A DNA stretch of 64,000 bases from Pseudovibrio sp. Tun.PSC04-5.I4 (GTDB taxonomy: Bacteria > Pseudomonadota > Alphaproteobacteria > Rhizobiales > Stappiaceae), in assembly GCF_900104145.1 (NCBI RefSeq), contig NZ_FNLB01000006.1, forward strand, positions 1,881,001-1,945,000, written 5' to 3'. Numbering within the stretch: position 1 is the stretch's first letter; each line of letters begins with the position of its first letter. This document shows positions 25,754 to 33,353 of the stretch, one piece after another. The notes below the pieces were generated by a model. The model had not been told where the DNA came from. It made no database searches and was given only the letters and a program-made list of their open reading frames with translations. Both the position numbers and the translations under genes were made by a program.

Positions 25754-25818
25754 CCATATGTCATATTTTGACATATGGATGATACTCCAGTTTATAATTT
25801 ACATATGGATAATACTCC
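25754..25818 (+). promoter_or_regulatory. Rightward early promoter with palindrome and two repressor operators
   Basis: A perfect 10-5-10 inverted repeat (CCATATGTCA ... TGACATATGG) covers 25754-25778 and contains a consensus -35 TTGACA (25768-25773). TATAAT (25793-25798) or the overlapping TTTATA is the -10. Operator copies GGATGATACTCC (25777-25788, in the spacer) and GGATAATACTCC (25807-25818, at the transcript start) are exactly 30 bp apart. They match the GGAGTATACTCC palindrome of the leftward promoter, so one repressor could shut both. The first gene starts at 25855 with GGAG upstream. Confidence 0.72.
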
Positions 25819-25854
25819 ATATTGTAAGGATATATTCCAACTGGAGTTTTCTCG

Positions 25855-26130
25855 ATGCCTAGCGCCCACATCATCTCATTTCCCACACCTCATAAGCTTT
25901 GCCCTCTTCGCGTTGTAAAATCTACAACGGCGATTGGTGAGGAGGCTCTTGTTATCTCCTCCGAAACACATTCAGAACTCTGCTTTGCCCGCGATGACTT
26001 GCGCGAAATGATCAAGCTCTCACCCGATAAAGCCGCACCCATTGCAAACCGCATCTACGCCCTGCGCGAGACCCTTGATGACGCGCAAGTAGGTCTCACA
26101 AAGCTCCTGCAGAAAATGGGCCGTACTTAG
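25855..26130 (+). CDS. Small phage early protein, unknown
   Basis: 91 aa, first gene of the rightward early operon, with TGGAG upstream of the ATG. The sequence has an N-terminal basic/hydrophobic part (AHIISFPTPHKLCPLRVV) and a helical C-terminal half (DKAAPIANRIYALRETLDDAQVGLTKLLQKMG). I do not recognise it. It is placed directly after the operator-controlled promoter and should be silent in a lysogen. Confidence 0.6.
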   Translation: MPSAHIISFPTPHKLCPLRVVKSTTAIGEEALVISSETHSELCFARDDLREMIKLSPDKAAPIANRIYALRETLDDAQVGLTKLLQKMGRT

Positions 26131-26136
26131 GAGCGC

Positions 26137-26481
26137 ATGATGCCACGCAACATGTCCTTCTCCATGACCACCCAGCAAATGCGAGAGCAGACCAAGACGG
26201 TAACCCGTCGCTTCGGTTGGAACTTCCTGAAAGCTGGAGAGGTGGTCAACGCCGTTGAAAAAACCATGGGGCTGCGCAAAGGCGAGAAGATCAAGCTCCT
26301 CTGCCAGATCAAAATTCTGAGTGTACGCGGTGAGCCTTTGAACGCAATCACCCAAGAAGATTGCGCACGTGAAGGCTTCCCAGACATGAGCCCCGACAAC
26401 TTCGTGCACATGCTGGTGCAGCACTACCGTGTTGACCCTACACAGTCCGTAAACCGCATTGAGTTTGAGTTTCTACCCTGA
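26137..26481 (+). CDS. ASCH-like small phage protein
   Basis: 114 aa (MMPRNMSFSMTTQQMREQTKTVTRR...). The TKTVTRRFGW start and the GEKIKLLCQIKILSVRGEPLNAITQEDCAREGFPDM segment are typical of ASCH-type beta-barrel proteins found in phages, which are thought to bind RNA or modified nucleotides. It is 6 bp after the previous stop, in the same operon. Assignment is by pattern only. Confidence 0.62.
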   Translation: MMPRNMSFSMTTQQMREQTKTVTRRFGWNFLKAGEVVNAVEKTMGLRKGEKIKLLCQIKILSVRGEPLNAITQEDCAREGFPDMSPDNFVHMLVQHYRVDPTQSVNRIEFEFLP

Positions 26482-26492
26482 GGAACTGACCC

Positions 26493-26714
26493 ATGAATAG
26501 CATTGATAACGACGTATTTAGTGATCGCTGCAACGTGCCTCTGTTCCTCTTTAGCGAGAGCATAAAACTGGCGGTTCTGGTTGCTTTAGGTATCGGCCTT
26601 CTCCATTTGGCACCCGCTCTCGATGATGCGGTAATCCAAGCCAAACAGCAGAGCATTCCTTCAAGTTTTGTCACCTCCCAGATCGCCTCTTTTGATCAAA
26701 CTTCCAGCCGCTAA
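26493..26714 (+). CDS. Small phage membrane protein
   Basis: 73 aa with one hydrophobic segment (SIKLAVLVALGIGLLHLAPAL). The function is unknown. It sits 11 bp after the ASCH-like gene and 14 bp before the C5 methyltransferase, so it belongs to the rightward early operon. Confidence 0.5.
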   Translation: MNSIDNDVFSDRCNVPLFLFSESIKLAVLVALGIGLLHLAPALDDAVIQAKQQSIPSSFVTSQIASFDQTSSR

Positions 26715-26728
26715 CTCAGGGTATTGCA

Positions 26729-28285
26729 ATGTCAGTTCAAACCATCAGTGTGCCCAAAGCACCGCTATTCGATCACATGAATATGCCGCTCGATCAGATC
26801 CCCACACGAGGGCAAGAGCTCATCATTGACGCCTTTGCGGGCGGCGGCGGAGCCTCAACAGGTATTGAGATGGCTTTGAGGCATTCTCCAGATATAGCGA
26901 TCAACCATTGTGTGAAAGCCCTCGCAATGCACGCACAGAACCACCCGGACACCATCCATTTGCCGGAAAGTGTGTGGGAAGTTGATCTCATGACCTACAC
27001 GAATGGACGCCCTGTGGGTCTGCTGTGGGCTTCTCCAGATTGCCGACACTTTTCTCGCGCTAGAGGTAGCAAACCAACATCAAAATCAGTGCGCATGCTT
27101 GCTTGGTCTGTGGTCAATTTCAGCCAGAAGTTAGGATCTAAACGCCCACGTATCATCATTCTGGAGAACGTTCCTGAATTCCAAGGGTGGGAAGATTTTG
27201 ATGCGTGGAAAGCTGCCCTCAATAAATTGGGCTACAATCTCGAATTTCGAATTTTGAGGGCCTGCGATTATGGCGCCCCAACTATCCGTAAAAGATTGTT
27301 TATGATCGCTCGCCGCGATCGTAAGATTATCCGTTGGCCCGCACCTACCCACGGAGACCCCGGTGGCGAAGAAGTCAAAGCCGGCAAACTATTGCCGTGG
27401 AAGACCGCAGCAGACTGCATTGACTGGTCTATTCCTTGCCCATCAATTTTTGAGCGCAAACGTCCGCTGGTCGATAACACAATGAGCCGCATTGCTGCGG
27501 ACATCAAAAAGTTTGTGCTGGATACGCCTGAGCCGTTCATCCTCAATATGAGCCATAGTGGGAGCCTTGAGCCACTTACGAAGCCATTCAGCACGATTAA
27601 GACTGAAAAAGGCGGATGCAGAGCGCTTGTTGTACCTTATCTACACAAGTACTACGGACCAAAAAAACGAGGAGAAGTTCGCGGGCACCCATTGAATGAG
27701 CCTGCGCACACCGTAACGACAGAAAATCGTCACGCGCTTGTTGCTGCCTTTTTAGCTCAGCACAACTTTGATGTCGTGGGACGGGCAGCGGATGCGCCAC
27801 TTTCTACAATCACAGCAAGGGCAACACAACAAACCCTCGTCACCAGCCACCTGATTAAACTGCGCGGCACCTGCAGGCATGGACAAACAGTTACAGAGCC
27901 AATGCCGACACTTACCGCTGGTGGAAACCATGCAGGTGAAGTGAGGGCATTCCTGACCTCTTACTATGGCTCAAGTATTGAGCAAGTTGCTGATACGCCG
28001 CTTGGGACTGTGACCACCAGAGACCGCCACGGATTGGTGTGCGTTGATGTCGGCGGTGAGCCTTACATCATAACAGACATTGGCATGCGTATGCTCACAC
28101 CGGCGGAACTCTATAGAGCGCAAGGCTTTCCAGATGATTACCGCATCAGCTTCGACTACAACGGCAAGCCTTTTCCAAAAACAGAGCAGACGGCAAAATG
28201 TGGCAACAGCGTTTGCCCGCCAGTCGCCAAAGCAATTGTTGAAGCCAACCTCCCCGAGTGCATTTCCTATGAGGTCACAGCATGA
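26729..28285 (+). CDS. Phage DNA cytosine-5 methyltransferase
   Basis: 518 aa. Motif I is LIIDAFAGGGGASTG (31-45); motif IV is ASPDCRHFSRARG with the presumed nucleophile C105, reading PDC where most enzymes have PC; motif VI is LENVPE (145-150); motif VIII is IRKRLFMIARR (186-196); motifs IX/X are RAQGFPDDY and GNSVCPP near the C-terminus. Between VIII and IX (about 278-440) are five degenerate repeats of roughly 30 aa with a P-x-x-T-[ILV]-x-T core, probably the target-recognition region. It methylates the C5 of cytosine in a short DNA target. It is the main gene of the rightward early operon and has no partner restriction enzyme. Confidence 0.92.
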   Translation: MSVQTISVPKAPLFDHMNMPLDQIPTRGQELIIDAFAGGGGASTGIEMALRHSPDIAINHCVKALAMHAQNHPDTIHLPESVWEVDLMTYTNGRPVGLLWASPDCRHFSRARGSKPTSKSVRMLAWSVVNFSQKLGSKRPRIIILENVPEFQGWEDFDAWKAALNKLGYNLEFRILRACDYGAPTIRKRLFMIARRDRKIIRWPAPTHGDPGGEEVKAGKLLPWKTAADCIDWSIPCPSIFERKRPLVDNTMSRIAADIKKFVLDTPEPFILNMSHSGSLEPLTKPFSTIKTEKGGCRALVVPYLHKYYGPKKRGEVRGHPLNEPAHTVTTENRHALVAAFLAQHNFDVVGRAADAPLSTITARATQQTLVTSHLIKLRGTCRHGQTVTEPMPTLTAGGNHAGEVRAFLTSYYGSSIEQVADTPLGTVTTRDRHGLVCVDVGGEPYIITDIGMRMLTPAELYRAQGFPDDYRISFDYNGKPFPKTEQTAKCGNSVCPPVAKAIVEANLPECISYEVTA

Positions 28286-28398
28286 ACTTTCTACCTCTGA
28301 TCTTCACCGTGAACACCATCCGCATGTGGCAGCTGTGGCTGTATGGATCTGCCCCAGTGCGATATGGCAGCTCCCTGCAACAGGAGGGGGAGGAATGA
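28282..28398 (+). CDS. Very small phage ORF (38 aa)
   Basis: MNFLPLIFTVNTIRMWQLW... ends QQEGEE. Its ATG overlaps the methyltransferase stop and its own stop overlaps the next start (both as ATGA). Two such overlaps argue that it is translated. Its end provides AGGAGGGGGAGG, which serves as the ribosome-binding site for the next gene, so it may act mainly as a coupling leader. Confidence 0.5.
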   Translation: MNFLPLIFTVNTIRMWQLWLYGSAPVRYGSSLQQEGEE

Positions 28399-28661
28399 AA
28401 TGCGCCCCCTGTAACGGATACGGCACAACAGACTACTGGGGCTTTTCGATCACTCTATGTGAAAGGTGCAATGGAAAAGGGTCGTTGGAAATTGAAGAGC
28501 TAGACCCAAAGGCTCTGAAACCCGCAGCAAGAGCGTATTGGCAACTCATTCGGCCAAACCTTGAGCAAGCTTTTGAAGACCTTTCAAACACTGAGCAAAT
28601 CAACCTCGCATGGGATGCTGCCGCAGTTGTACTGACTTACCAATCCAGCAAACAGCAGTAA
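28395..28661 (+). CDS. Small zinc-finger protein, DnaJ-type CxxC repeats
   Basis: 88 aa. Two CxxCxGxG elements (CAPCNGYG and CERCNGKG) at residues 3-30 form a DnaJ-like zinc knuckle; the remainder is helical (PAARAYWQLIRPNLEQAFEDL). Such small phage proteins are common and have no firm function. The start is coupled to the 38-aa ORF and has a very strong ribosome-binding site. Confidence 0.65.
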   Translation: MKCAPCNGYGTTDYWGFSITLCERCNGKGSLEIEELDPKALKPAARAYWQLIRPNLEQAFEDLSNTEQINLAWDAAAVVLTYQSSKQQ

Positions 28662-28671
28662 GGGACGCTTC

Positions 28672-29103
28672 ATGGTGATAAATGCCCTATCCGCGTCTGA
28701 CCTTACCAGAAATGAGCAAACTCAAATCCTCAAACACGAGAGAACCAATCGAAAGATTGGAAGGTGGGGAGCATGGGAACTTATTGAATTCCCAAAGGGT
28801 TCAATAGGACGTGGTTGGGCAGCCGATTTTGGCCTGGCTCACAAAAACAAGGTCTTCAGCGTACTCGACCGAACCCTTGCAACTGGCGTTCGTCATCTTG
28901 CAATAACGTCTCTCTCCGGAAACCGCCCATCCTGGCCTGAGATGCAACGCATCAAAGATGAACTCGCCGGACCAGAGGCCACCGCTGTCGAGGTCTATCC
29001 ACCCAAGGAAGAGATCGTTGACGGAGCAAACATGTATCATCTCTGGATTGTGACAGCTCCACTGCCCTTCACTCTTTACGGAAGAAACAGGAGCACACCA
29101 TGA
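28672..29103 (+). CDS. Phage DUF7694-like protein
   Basis: 143 aa. The stretch GVRHLAITSLSGNRPSWPEMQRIKDELAG followed by AVEVYPPKEEIVDGANMYHLWIV is characteristic of a conserved phage protein family of unknown function (I recall it as DUF7694; the number is from memory). Gene spacing is 10 bp to the previous stop, and it overlaps the next start by 4 bp, keeping it in the early operon. Confidence 0.6.
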   Translation: MVINALSASDLTRNEQTQILKHERTNRKIGRWGAWELIEFPKGSIGRGWAADFGLAHKNKVFSVLDRTLATGVRHLAITSLSGNRPSWPEMQRIKDELAGPEATAVEVYPPKEEIVDGANMYHLWIVTAPLPFTLYGRNRSTP

Positions 29104-29303
29104 GACTGGAAACAGAGGTCAATCCCATTCACATCGGCATCAGTTTAACCTCCAAACCCGAAGCTTTGGCAGAGGTGCTCAGCGCCATAGCAGTTAATGC
29201 CCCCAGTGGCTTAGCAAAGCAGGTCAATGAGCACATGCCGGATGCCCTGCGTGACCGCACATCAAACCTGCTTGAAAAGCTCCTAATCGCAATTTCGACT
29301 TAA
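29100..29303 (+). CDS. Small phage protein, unknown
   Basis: 67 aa, mostly helical (EALAEVLSAIAVNAPSGLAKQV). Its ATG overlaps the previous stop (ATGA). No family recognised. A 112-bp gap follows before the excisionase gene. Confidence 0.5.
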   Translation: MRLETEVNPIHIGISLTSKPEALAEVLSAIAVNAPSGLAKQVNEHMPDALRDRTSNLLEKLLIAIST

Positions 29304-29415
29304 GTCCGGAGAGATGTCGCAGGCCTACAAAATTGTACAGGACCGGCACACAGCCTCTTCGACCACGCTATGAAATAGTTTTGAGAGAGCAACCTTACGA
29401 AAATCGGAGGAGTAG

Positions 29416-29670
29416 ATGTTAAATAGCAAACCTCGCCAATTGAGCTTTACACCGCGCGGGTTCAGCAGAGTAGAAGCAGCTCAATACATCGGTGTCAGCG
29501 TAGGACTGTTTGCCGAAATGATCACAAAGCAATTCATGCCCGAGCCGCGATTGATGAACACAAGAAAGGTTTGGGACATTCGAGAGCTTGATAAAGCATT
29601 TGACGAACTACCCTACTCTAATCAGCCAGCCAATTCAGCAAACAGCAACCTACCGAGGGACTTTGTGTGA
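29416..29670 (+). CDS. xis: Excisionase-like (AlpA/MerR-type HTH) protein
   Basis: 84 aa. RGFSRVEAAQYIGVSVGLFAEMITKQFMPEPRLMNTRKVWDIRELDKAFDEL is a helix-turn-helix of the excisionase/AlpA kind. It binds DNA near attachment sites and steers the integrase to excision. AAAATCGGAGGAG precedes the ATG. Its stop overlaps the integrase start, the normal xis-int arrangement. Confidence 0.75.
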   Translation: MLNSKPRQLSFTPRGFSRVEAAQYIGVSVGLFAEMITKQFMPEPRLMNTRKVWDIRELDKAFDELPYSNQPANSANSNLPRDFV

Positions 29671-30773
29671 CGATGAACACGACCAGGTTCAAAGGTGTGC
29701 ACACAGAGCCTGACCGGCATGGCAATGTTCGCCGCTATTTCCGGAAGGATCGTCAGTCACGCCGGATCCGCTTGAGAGAGGAGCCGGGAACGCAGGCCTA
29801 TCTAGATGAGATTGCCCGCGCACAACTCGGATTGTCTCAACCTGGCCCACAATCAAAAGGCAAGTCCAAGAAGACCATTAGGAAAATACAAGGAACTTTC
29901 GGCTGGCTAGCTGAAGAGTATCTCAGCCGAGTTGCGCCAACGTTTGCAAAATCGACCATAGATCAGAAGCGCAGAACACTCACAGCCATTGGTGATGAGA
30001 CATGCTTGAGCGCCTCAGGGTCAGCCTTACGAGATATGGACTACCGAGGTTTAAGCAAAGCTCACGTCATCAAATTACGTGATCAGAAAGTAAGGACACC
30101 GGAGGCTGCAAACCACCGCGTGAAGGCTCTTTCCGCTCTATTCGAATGGGCGTGTAACGAGGCAGAAATCGCAGAGTTGAACCCAGCTCACGGAGTAAAA
30201 AAATTCAAGTCCAGCTCAACCGGACATCATACCTGGACACACGATGAGATGGAGCAATTTACCGCTCATCACAAGCCTGGTACAAAAGCTCATCTGTGTT
30301 ACACGATCATTCGTTACACAGGTTTGCGCATTTCGGACGTATCAAGACTTGGTCCCCAGCACATATACACAGACCAAGAGACGGGGCTGCAGCACTTCAA
30401 AATAGCACCCATGAAGAATGAGAATAACACTGCCACTGTAATCGACATGCCAGTACTCCCACCACTTGCAGCAGCTATCAAAGACATGAACAGCCAAAAC
30501 ACCTTCATTGAAACAATATGGGGCAAGCAATACTCCATCAAAGGACTAGGGAATCGTTTTAGCAGTTGGAGCGACCAAGCAAGTTTGCCTCATTGCTCCG
30601 CGCATGGAATCCGGAAAGCTGATGCAGTAATAGCAGCGGAACAAGGCGCTACCGCCCATGAGCTTCTAAGCATGTTTGGTTGGGAAAAACTGAGCACAGC
30701 CGAGATTTACACGAAGAAAGCCAACACGAAAAAACTGAGCCAAACAGGCTCCTCAAAGTTGCTAAAAAAGTGA
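29667..30773 (+). CDS. int: Phage integrase (tyrosine recombinase)
   Basis: 368 aa from a GTG at 29667 (an ATG 6 bp later is possible). The N-terminal arm-binding region is basic, a core-binding domain spans about 75-180, and the catalytic domain follows. Active-site residues: R221 (YTGLRISDVSRL), H313 and R316 (SAHGIRKADA), W339 (MFGWEKLS) and Y348 (EIYTKK). It catalyses site-specific integration at attP/attB. It is the last gene of the rightward operon, so it should be under the same repressor control as the early genes. A hairpin with a T run follows. Confidence 0.94.
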   Translation: MTMNTTRFKGVHTEPDRHGNVRRYFRKDRQSRRIRLREEPGTQAYLDEIARAQLGLSQPGPQSKGKSKKTIRKIQGTFGWLAEEYLSRVAPTFAKSTIDQKRRTLTAIGDETCLSASGSALRDMDYRGLSKAHVIKLRDQKVRTPEAANHRVKALSALFEWACNEAEIAELNPAHGVKKFKSSSTGHHTWTHDEMEQFTAHHKPGTKAHLCYTIIRYTGLRISDVSRLGPQHIYTDQETGLQHFKIAPMKNENNTATVIDMPVLPPLAAAIKDMNSQNTFIETIWGKQYSIKGLGNRFSSWSDQASLPHCSAHGIRKADAVIAAEQGATAHELLSMFGWEKLSTAEIYTKKANTKKLSQTGSSKLLKK

Positions 30774-30776
30774 GGG

Positions 30777-30803
30777 AACAACATCGGCTAAGTCGTTGTT
30801 TTT
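30777..30803 (+). terminator. Terminator after integrase
   Basis: AACAAC (30777-30782) pairs with GTTGTT (30795-30800), followed by more T residues. A short, weak stem but well placed. Confidence 0.5.
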
Positions 30804-30926
30804 ACGTCCCCAACCAATCCCTTACTTACCCTATAACTAATTGATTAGGCACTTTTAATTCGTTTCGGCAGAGGCCTCCACTATCCCTTTTCCCCATTGA
30901 AATCATTGACTTTTAACGTGATAAAC

Positions 30927-30960
30927 GTCCCACTCTTGGGACTGCGTTTAAAAGTGGGAC
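30927..30960. repeat. Nested inverted repeats downstream of integrase
   Basis: GTCCCA (30927-30932) pairs with TGGGAC (30937-30942), and GTCCCACT (30927-30934) also pairs with AGTGGGAC (30953-30960). The 347-bp gap 30774-31120 contains no credible gene, and this is its most structured part. It could be integrase arm sites or the attachment region; no duplicate was found at the left end. Confidence 0.45.
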
Positions 30961-31120
30961 ACTTTTCGTCCTATCGTATCAACCCATCCTTTGATGAACC
31001 GAACACGTCATCTAGGCTCAAAACACCCCTCAATAGAAATTGTGATAAACCACCTGTCCTTGGTATTCCAAGGCCAGGTATGCCCTTATACTGCGCTTTT
31101 TCAGGGCCATACGGCTAACG

Positions 31121-31957
31121 TTGATGATGGGGTGCGGCTTGAGTGAGGGCGAGATTATCAGTCCGGTTGTTAGGCAGCCTGCTGTCAAACGCCGGAAAAA
31201 GGTGAAGCAGAAAGCAACATTCGCCTCTGAGAGCGATATGTGCGCTCATTTCATCAAGCTCCTCCCTGAAGAGTGGATCGTCTATCCTGAATGGGCAAAC
31301 TGGGACATTCTTCTGATCAGGAAAAGCGATGGCCTTCAGATAGGCGTTGAAGCCAAACTACGACTAAGCGCGAAAGTCATTTCTCAAGCTGGCGAAAGCG
31401 CGCATGAGGTCGATCAACCCGGCCCTGATTGTAGAGCGGTCTTGATACCAAAAGGCTCAAACCTCGATTTTCAACCGGTTTGCAAGCTTTTGTGCCTTCA
31501 GATCATTGAAATCGAAAGCCCGGAATCTAAACGTCTAAGCACGAAACATTGGTATCATCCCAACCTCCCAAAACCTGGACGCGCGTCTTCCGCAGGCTAT
31601 TTCAAAGAGTTTTACCCGCAAAGCCGGCACCTGCTTCCAGAAATAGTACCCGCAGTTCCTGCAGGTAAATCATCACCCATCAAACTAACCCCCTGGAAAA
31701 TTAAGGCAATCAAGCTCGATGTCTTGCTGAAAAGGCACGGTGTCGTCACACGGAAGATATTCAAAGCACTAGGCCTCAGCACGACCCTGTTTCTTTATTC
31801 TGACAAGAAGTGGATGCAACGATGCCAACCGAAAGGGGCATGGGAACGCGGTCCCAATTTTCCAGATCTGCAAAAAGGCTGTGAGGAGAATTACGAGGAA
31901 TTGGAAAAGCGATATACAACATGGTCCAAAACTCTCCCCTTAGAAGAGCCATGCTGA
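31121..31957 (+). CDS. Possible PD-(D/E)XK nuclease-like protein
   Basis: Up to 278 aa. The start is uncertain: a TTG at 31121, ATGs at 31124 and 31127, or a TTG at 31139. The N-terminus is very basic (VKRRKKVKQK). Around residues 55-80, NWDILLIRKSDGLQIGVEAKLRLS gives D-(x)-EAK, the catalytic pattern of PD-(D/E)XK nucleases. A second helix-rich domain is at the C-terminus, and a basic PRK-rich part lies between. I recognise no family beyond that motif. It lies 347 bp past the phage integrase, where accessory genes of integrating elements often sit. Confidence 0.5.
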   Translation: MMMGCGLSEGEIISPVVRQPAVKRRKKVKQKATFASESDMCAHFIKLLPEEWIVYPEWANWDILLIRKSDGLQIGVEAKLRLSAKVISQAGESAHEVDQPGPDCRAVLIPKGSNLDFQPVCKLLCLQIIEIESPESKRLSTKHWYHPNLPKPGRASSAGYFKEFYPQSRHLLPEIVPAVPAGKSSPIKLTPWKIKAIKLDVLLKRHGVVTRKIFKALGLSTTLFLYSDKKWMQRCQPKGAWERGPNFPDLQKGCEENYEELEKRYTTWSKTLPLEEPC

Positions 31958-32090
31958 ACTGCTTGGAAAGCCAGAACCACGGCACTGATTTGCCCTGAGA
32001 TCAACCAGTAACAAAAATCTGCAATTTACGCTTGACCTAAACAATGCTATCTTTACCCTTACGTAAACTTATGCACTTTGGGAGGGGGCT

Positions 32091-33218
32091 ATGGTTTTCA
32101 ATATGCTGGATCAAAATGGCATGCAGTCCATCTATAAGGATGCCAAACGTTATTGGTGGCTGGTAGCCTATGTTAGTAGCAGCGTCACGCTCGCAACCGT
32201 CGCGCTTTATGCTTACTTCCAATACACCGCAATCCTTTTCATACCGCTCATCTATTTCTTTATTGTCATCCCATCATTAGATGCCTTAATCGGCGAGGAC
32301 CCCTACAATCCGCCTGACGATGTTTTAGTGAAGATGTCTGAGGACCCGTATTACAGCCGCCTTGTGCGTTGGCTTGTGCCATATGCATGGGTAAACCTTT
32401 TTGCCGGTGTTTGGCTGATCGGCACCTATGACCTGCCAGTTTGGTTGGTCGTGATATTTGCATTTGGCAAAGGCTTATTTGGGTCCGGTACAATCATGTT
32501 GGCTCATGAATTGGGTCACAAACTCAACAAAACAGACCAACTTCTCGCAAAACTGGCCAATGCTGTCGTTGGGTATGGACACTTCTGCATCGAGCATAAT
32601 CGCGGCCATCATGTCCATGTGGCAACCTGTGAAGATCCCGCCAGCTCGCGCATGGGAGAAAACATCTACGCCTTTGCACTCCGTGAAATCCCCGGAACCT
32701 TTGTGCGTGGCTGGTTTCATGAGAAGAAAAGACTTCAGCGAAAAGGGCACCATCTGTGGTCTGTTCACAATGATATTCTGCAAGGCTACGCCCTCACCTG
32801 GAGTGTCCTGATAATCTGCACAGCGTTATTTGGCTGGAAGGTCCTGCTTCTGCTTGTCATTCAAAGTGTCGTGGCATGGTACGGCCTGACACAAGCAAAT
32901 TATGTGGAGCACTACGGCCTGTTGCGGCAGAAAGATGAAAACGGCAAATATGAGCGCTGCCAACCGCGCCATTCATGGAACACAAATCACATTTTTTCGA
33001 ACCTGAGTACGTTCCACTTGCAACGTCATTCAGACCATCACGCCAACCCTTTACGACCCTATCAGGCCCTTAGAAACTACCCAGATCTTCCCAGTTTGCC
33101 AAGCGGATACCCCGGTTGTTTTGCGCTCGCAGCTATTCCGCCCTTATGGTTCCGCGTCATGGATCCGAAAGTTATGGAGTGGGCTGGAGGAGATATCACC
33201 AAGGTCAACAGAGCATAA
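32091..33218 (+). CDS. alkB: Alkane 1-monooxygenase
   Basis: 375-aa inner-membrane diiron enzyme. The histidine boxes are all present: HELGH (139-143), EHNRGHH (168-174), the AlkB hallmark NYVEHYGL (270-277) and LQRHSDHH (310-317). About six transmembrane helices surround them. AlkB hydroxylates the terminal carbon of medium-chain n-alkanes using rubredoxin-delivered electrons; no rubredoxin gene is adjacent. GGGAGGGGG precedes the ATG at 32091. Upstream, TTTAC-N6-GTAAA (32051-32066) is a small dyad that could be a regulator site. The gene stands alone, between prophage and cobalamin genes. Confidence 0.93.
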   Translation: MVFNMLDQNGMQSIYKDAKRYWWLVAYVSSSVTLATVALYAYFQYTAILFIPLIYFFIVIPSLDALIGEDPYNPPDDVLVKMSEDPYYSRLVRWLVPYAWVNLFAGVWLIGTYDLPVWLVVIFAFGKGLFGSGTIMLAHELGHKLNKTDQLLAKLANAVVGYGHFCIEHNRGHHVHVATCEDPASSRMGENIYAFALREIPGTFVRGWFHEKKRLQRKGHHLWSVHNDILQGYALTWSVLIICTALFGWKVLLLLVIQSVVAWYGLTQANYVEHYGLLRQKDENGKYERCQPRHSWNTNHIFSNLSTFHLQRHSDHHANPLRPYQALRNYPDLPSLPSGYPGCFALAAIPPLWFRVMDPKVMEWAGGDITKVNRA

Positions 33219-33252
33219 CAACGTCGCCTCTTCCCGATGCATCCAGAAACTT

Positions 33253-33318
33253 CTGTTAACAGGCAGGAGCAGCAACCGCTCTGACATCTTCAGATGATAG
33301 CAATCCCTGATCTGCTCC
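33253..33318 (+). other. Structured segment between alkB and cobC
   Basis: CTGTTAACAG (33253-33262) is a perfect palindrome. Immediately after, GGAGCAG (33266-33272) pairs with CTGCTCC (33312-33318), with CATC/GATG inside. It has no B12-box, so it is not the cobalamin riboswitch. It could be the alkB terminator or a leader structure of cobC. Confidence 0.3.
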
Positions 33319-33353
33319 GGTAAAACAACACAGCAAACAAGGGATTGAGATAG

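Larger units (their letters stand above)
17850..30803. mobile_element. Lambdoid prophage remnant, late genes deleted
   Basis: A coherent phage early region runs from the terminase relic on the left to the integrase on the right. Leftward genes from the immunity region include Cro-like, CII-like, DNA methyltransferase, two winged-helix proteins, NusG-like, HNH, TerS and TerL. Rightward genes include a small early operon, a C5 methyltransferase, excisionase and integrase. Head, tail and lysis genes are absent and the terminase end is decayed, so the prophage is defective. The right attachment site should lie downstream of the integrase; I found no duplicated core and no tRNA there. The left boundary is uncertain because of deletion and the adjacent IS91 element. 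Confidence 0.85.

Noticed and set aside
30897..31118. 73-codon ORF between integrase and the nuclease-like gene
   Set aside because: No ribosome-binding site and low-complexity sequence; it overlaps inverted repeats.
33219..33353. Second cobalamin riboswitch before cobC
   Set aside because: There is a stem but no B12 box or the other conserved blocks.
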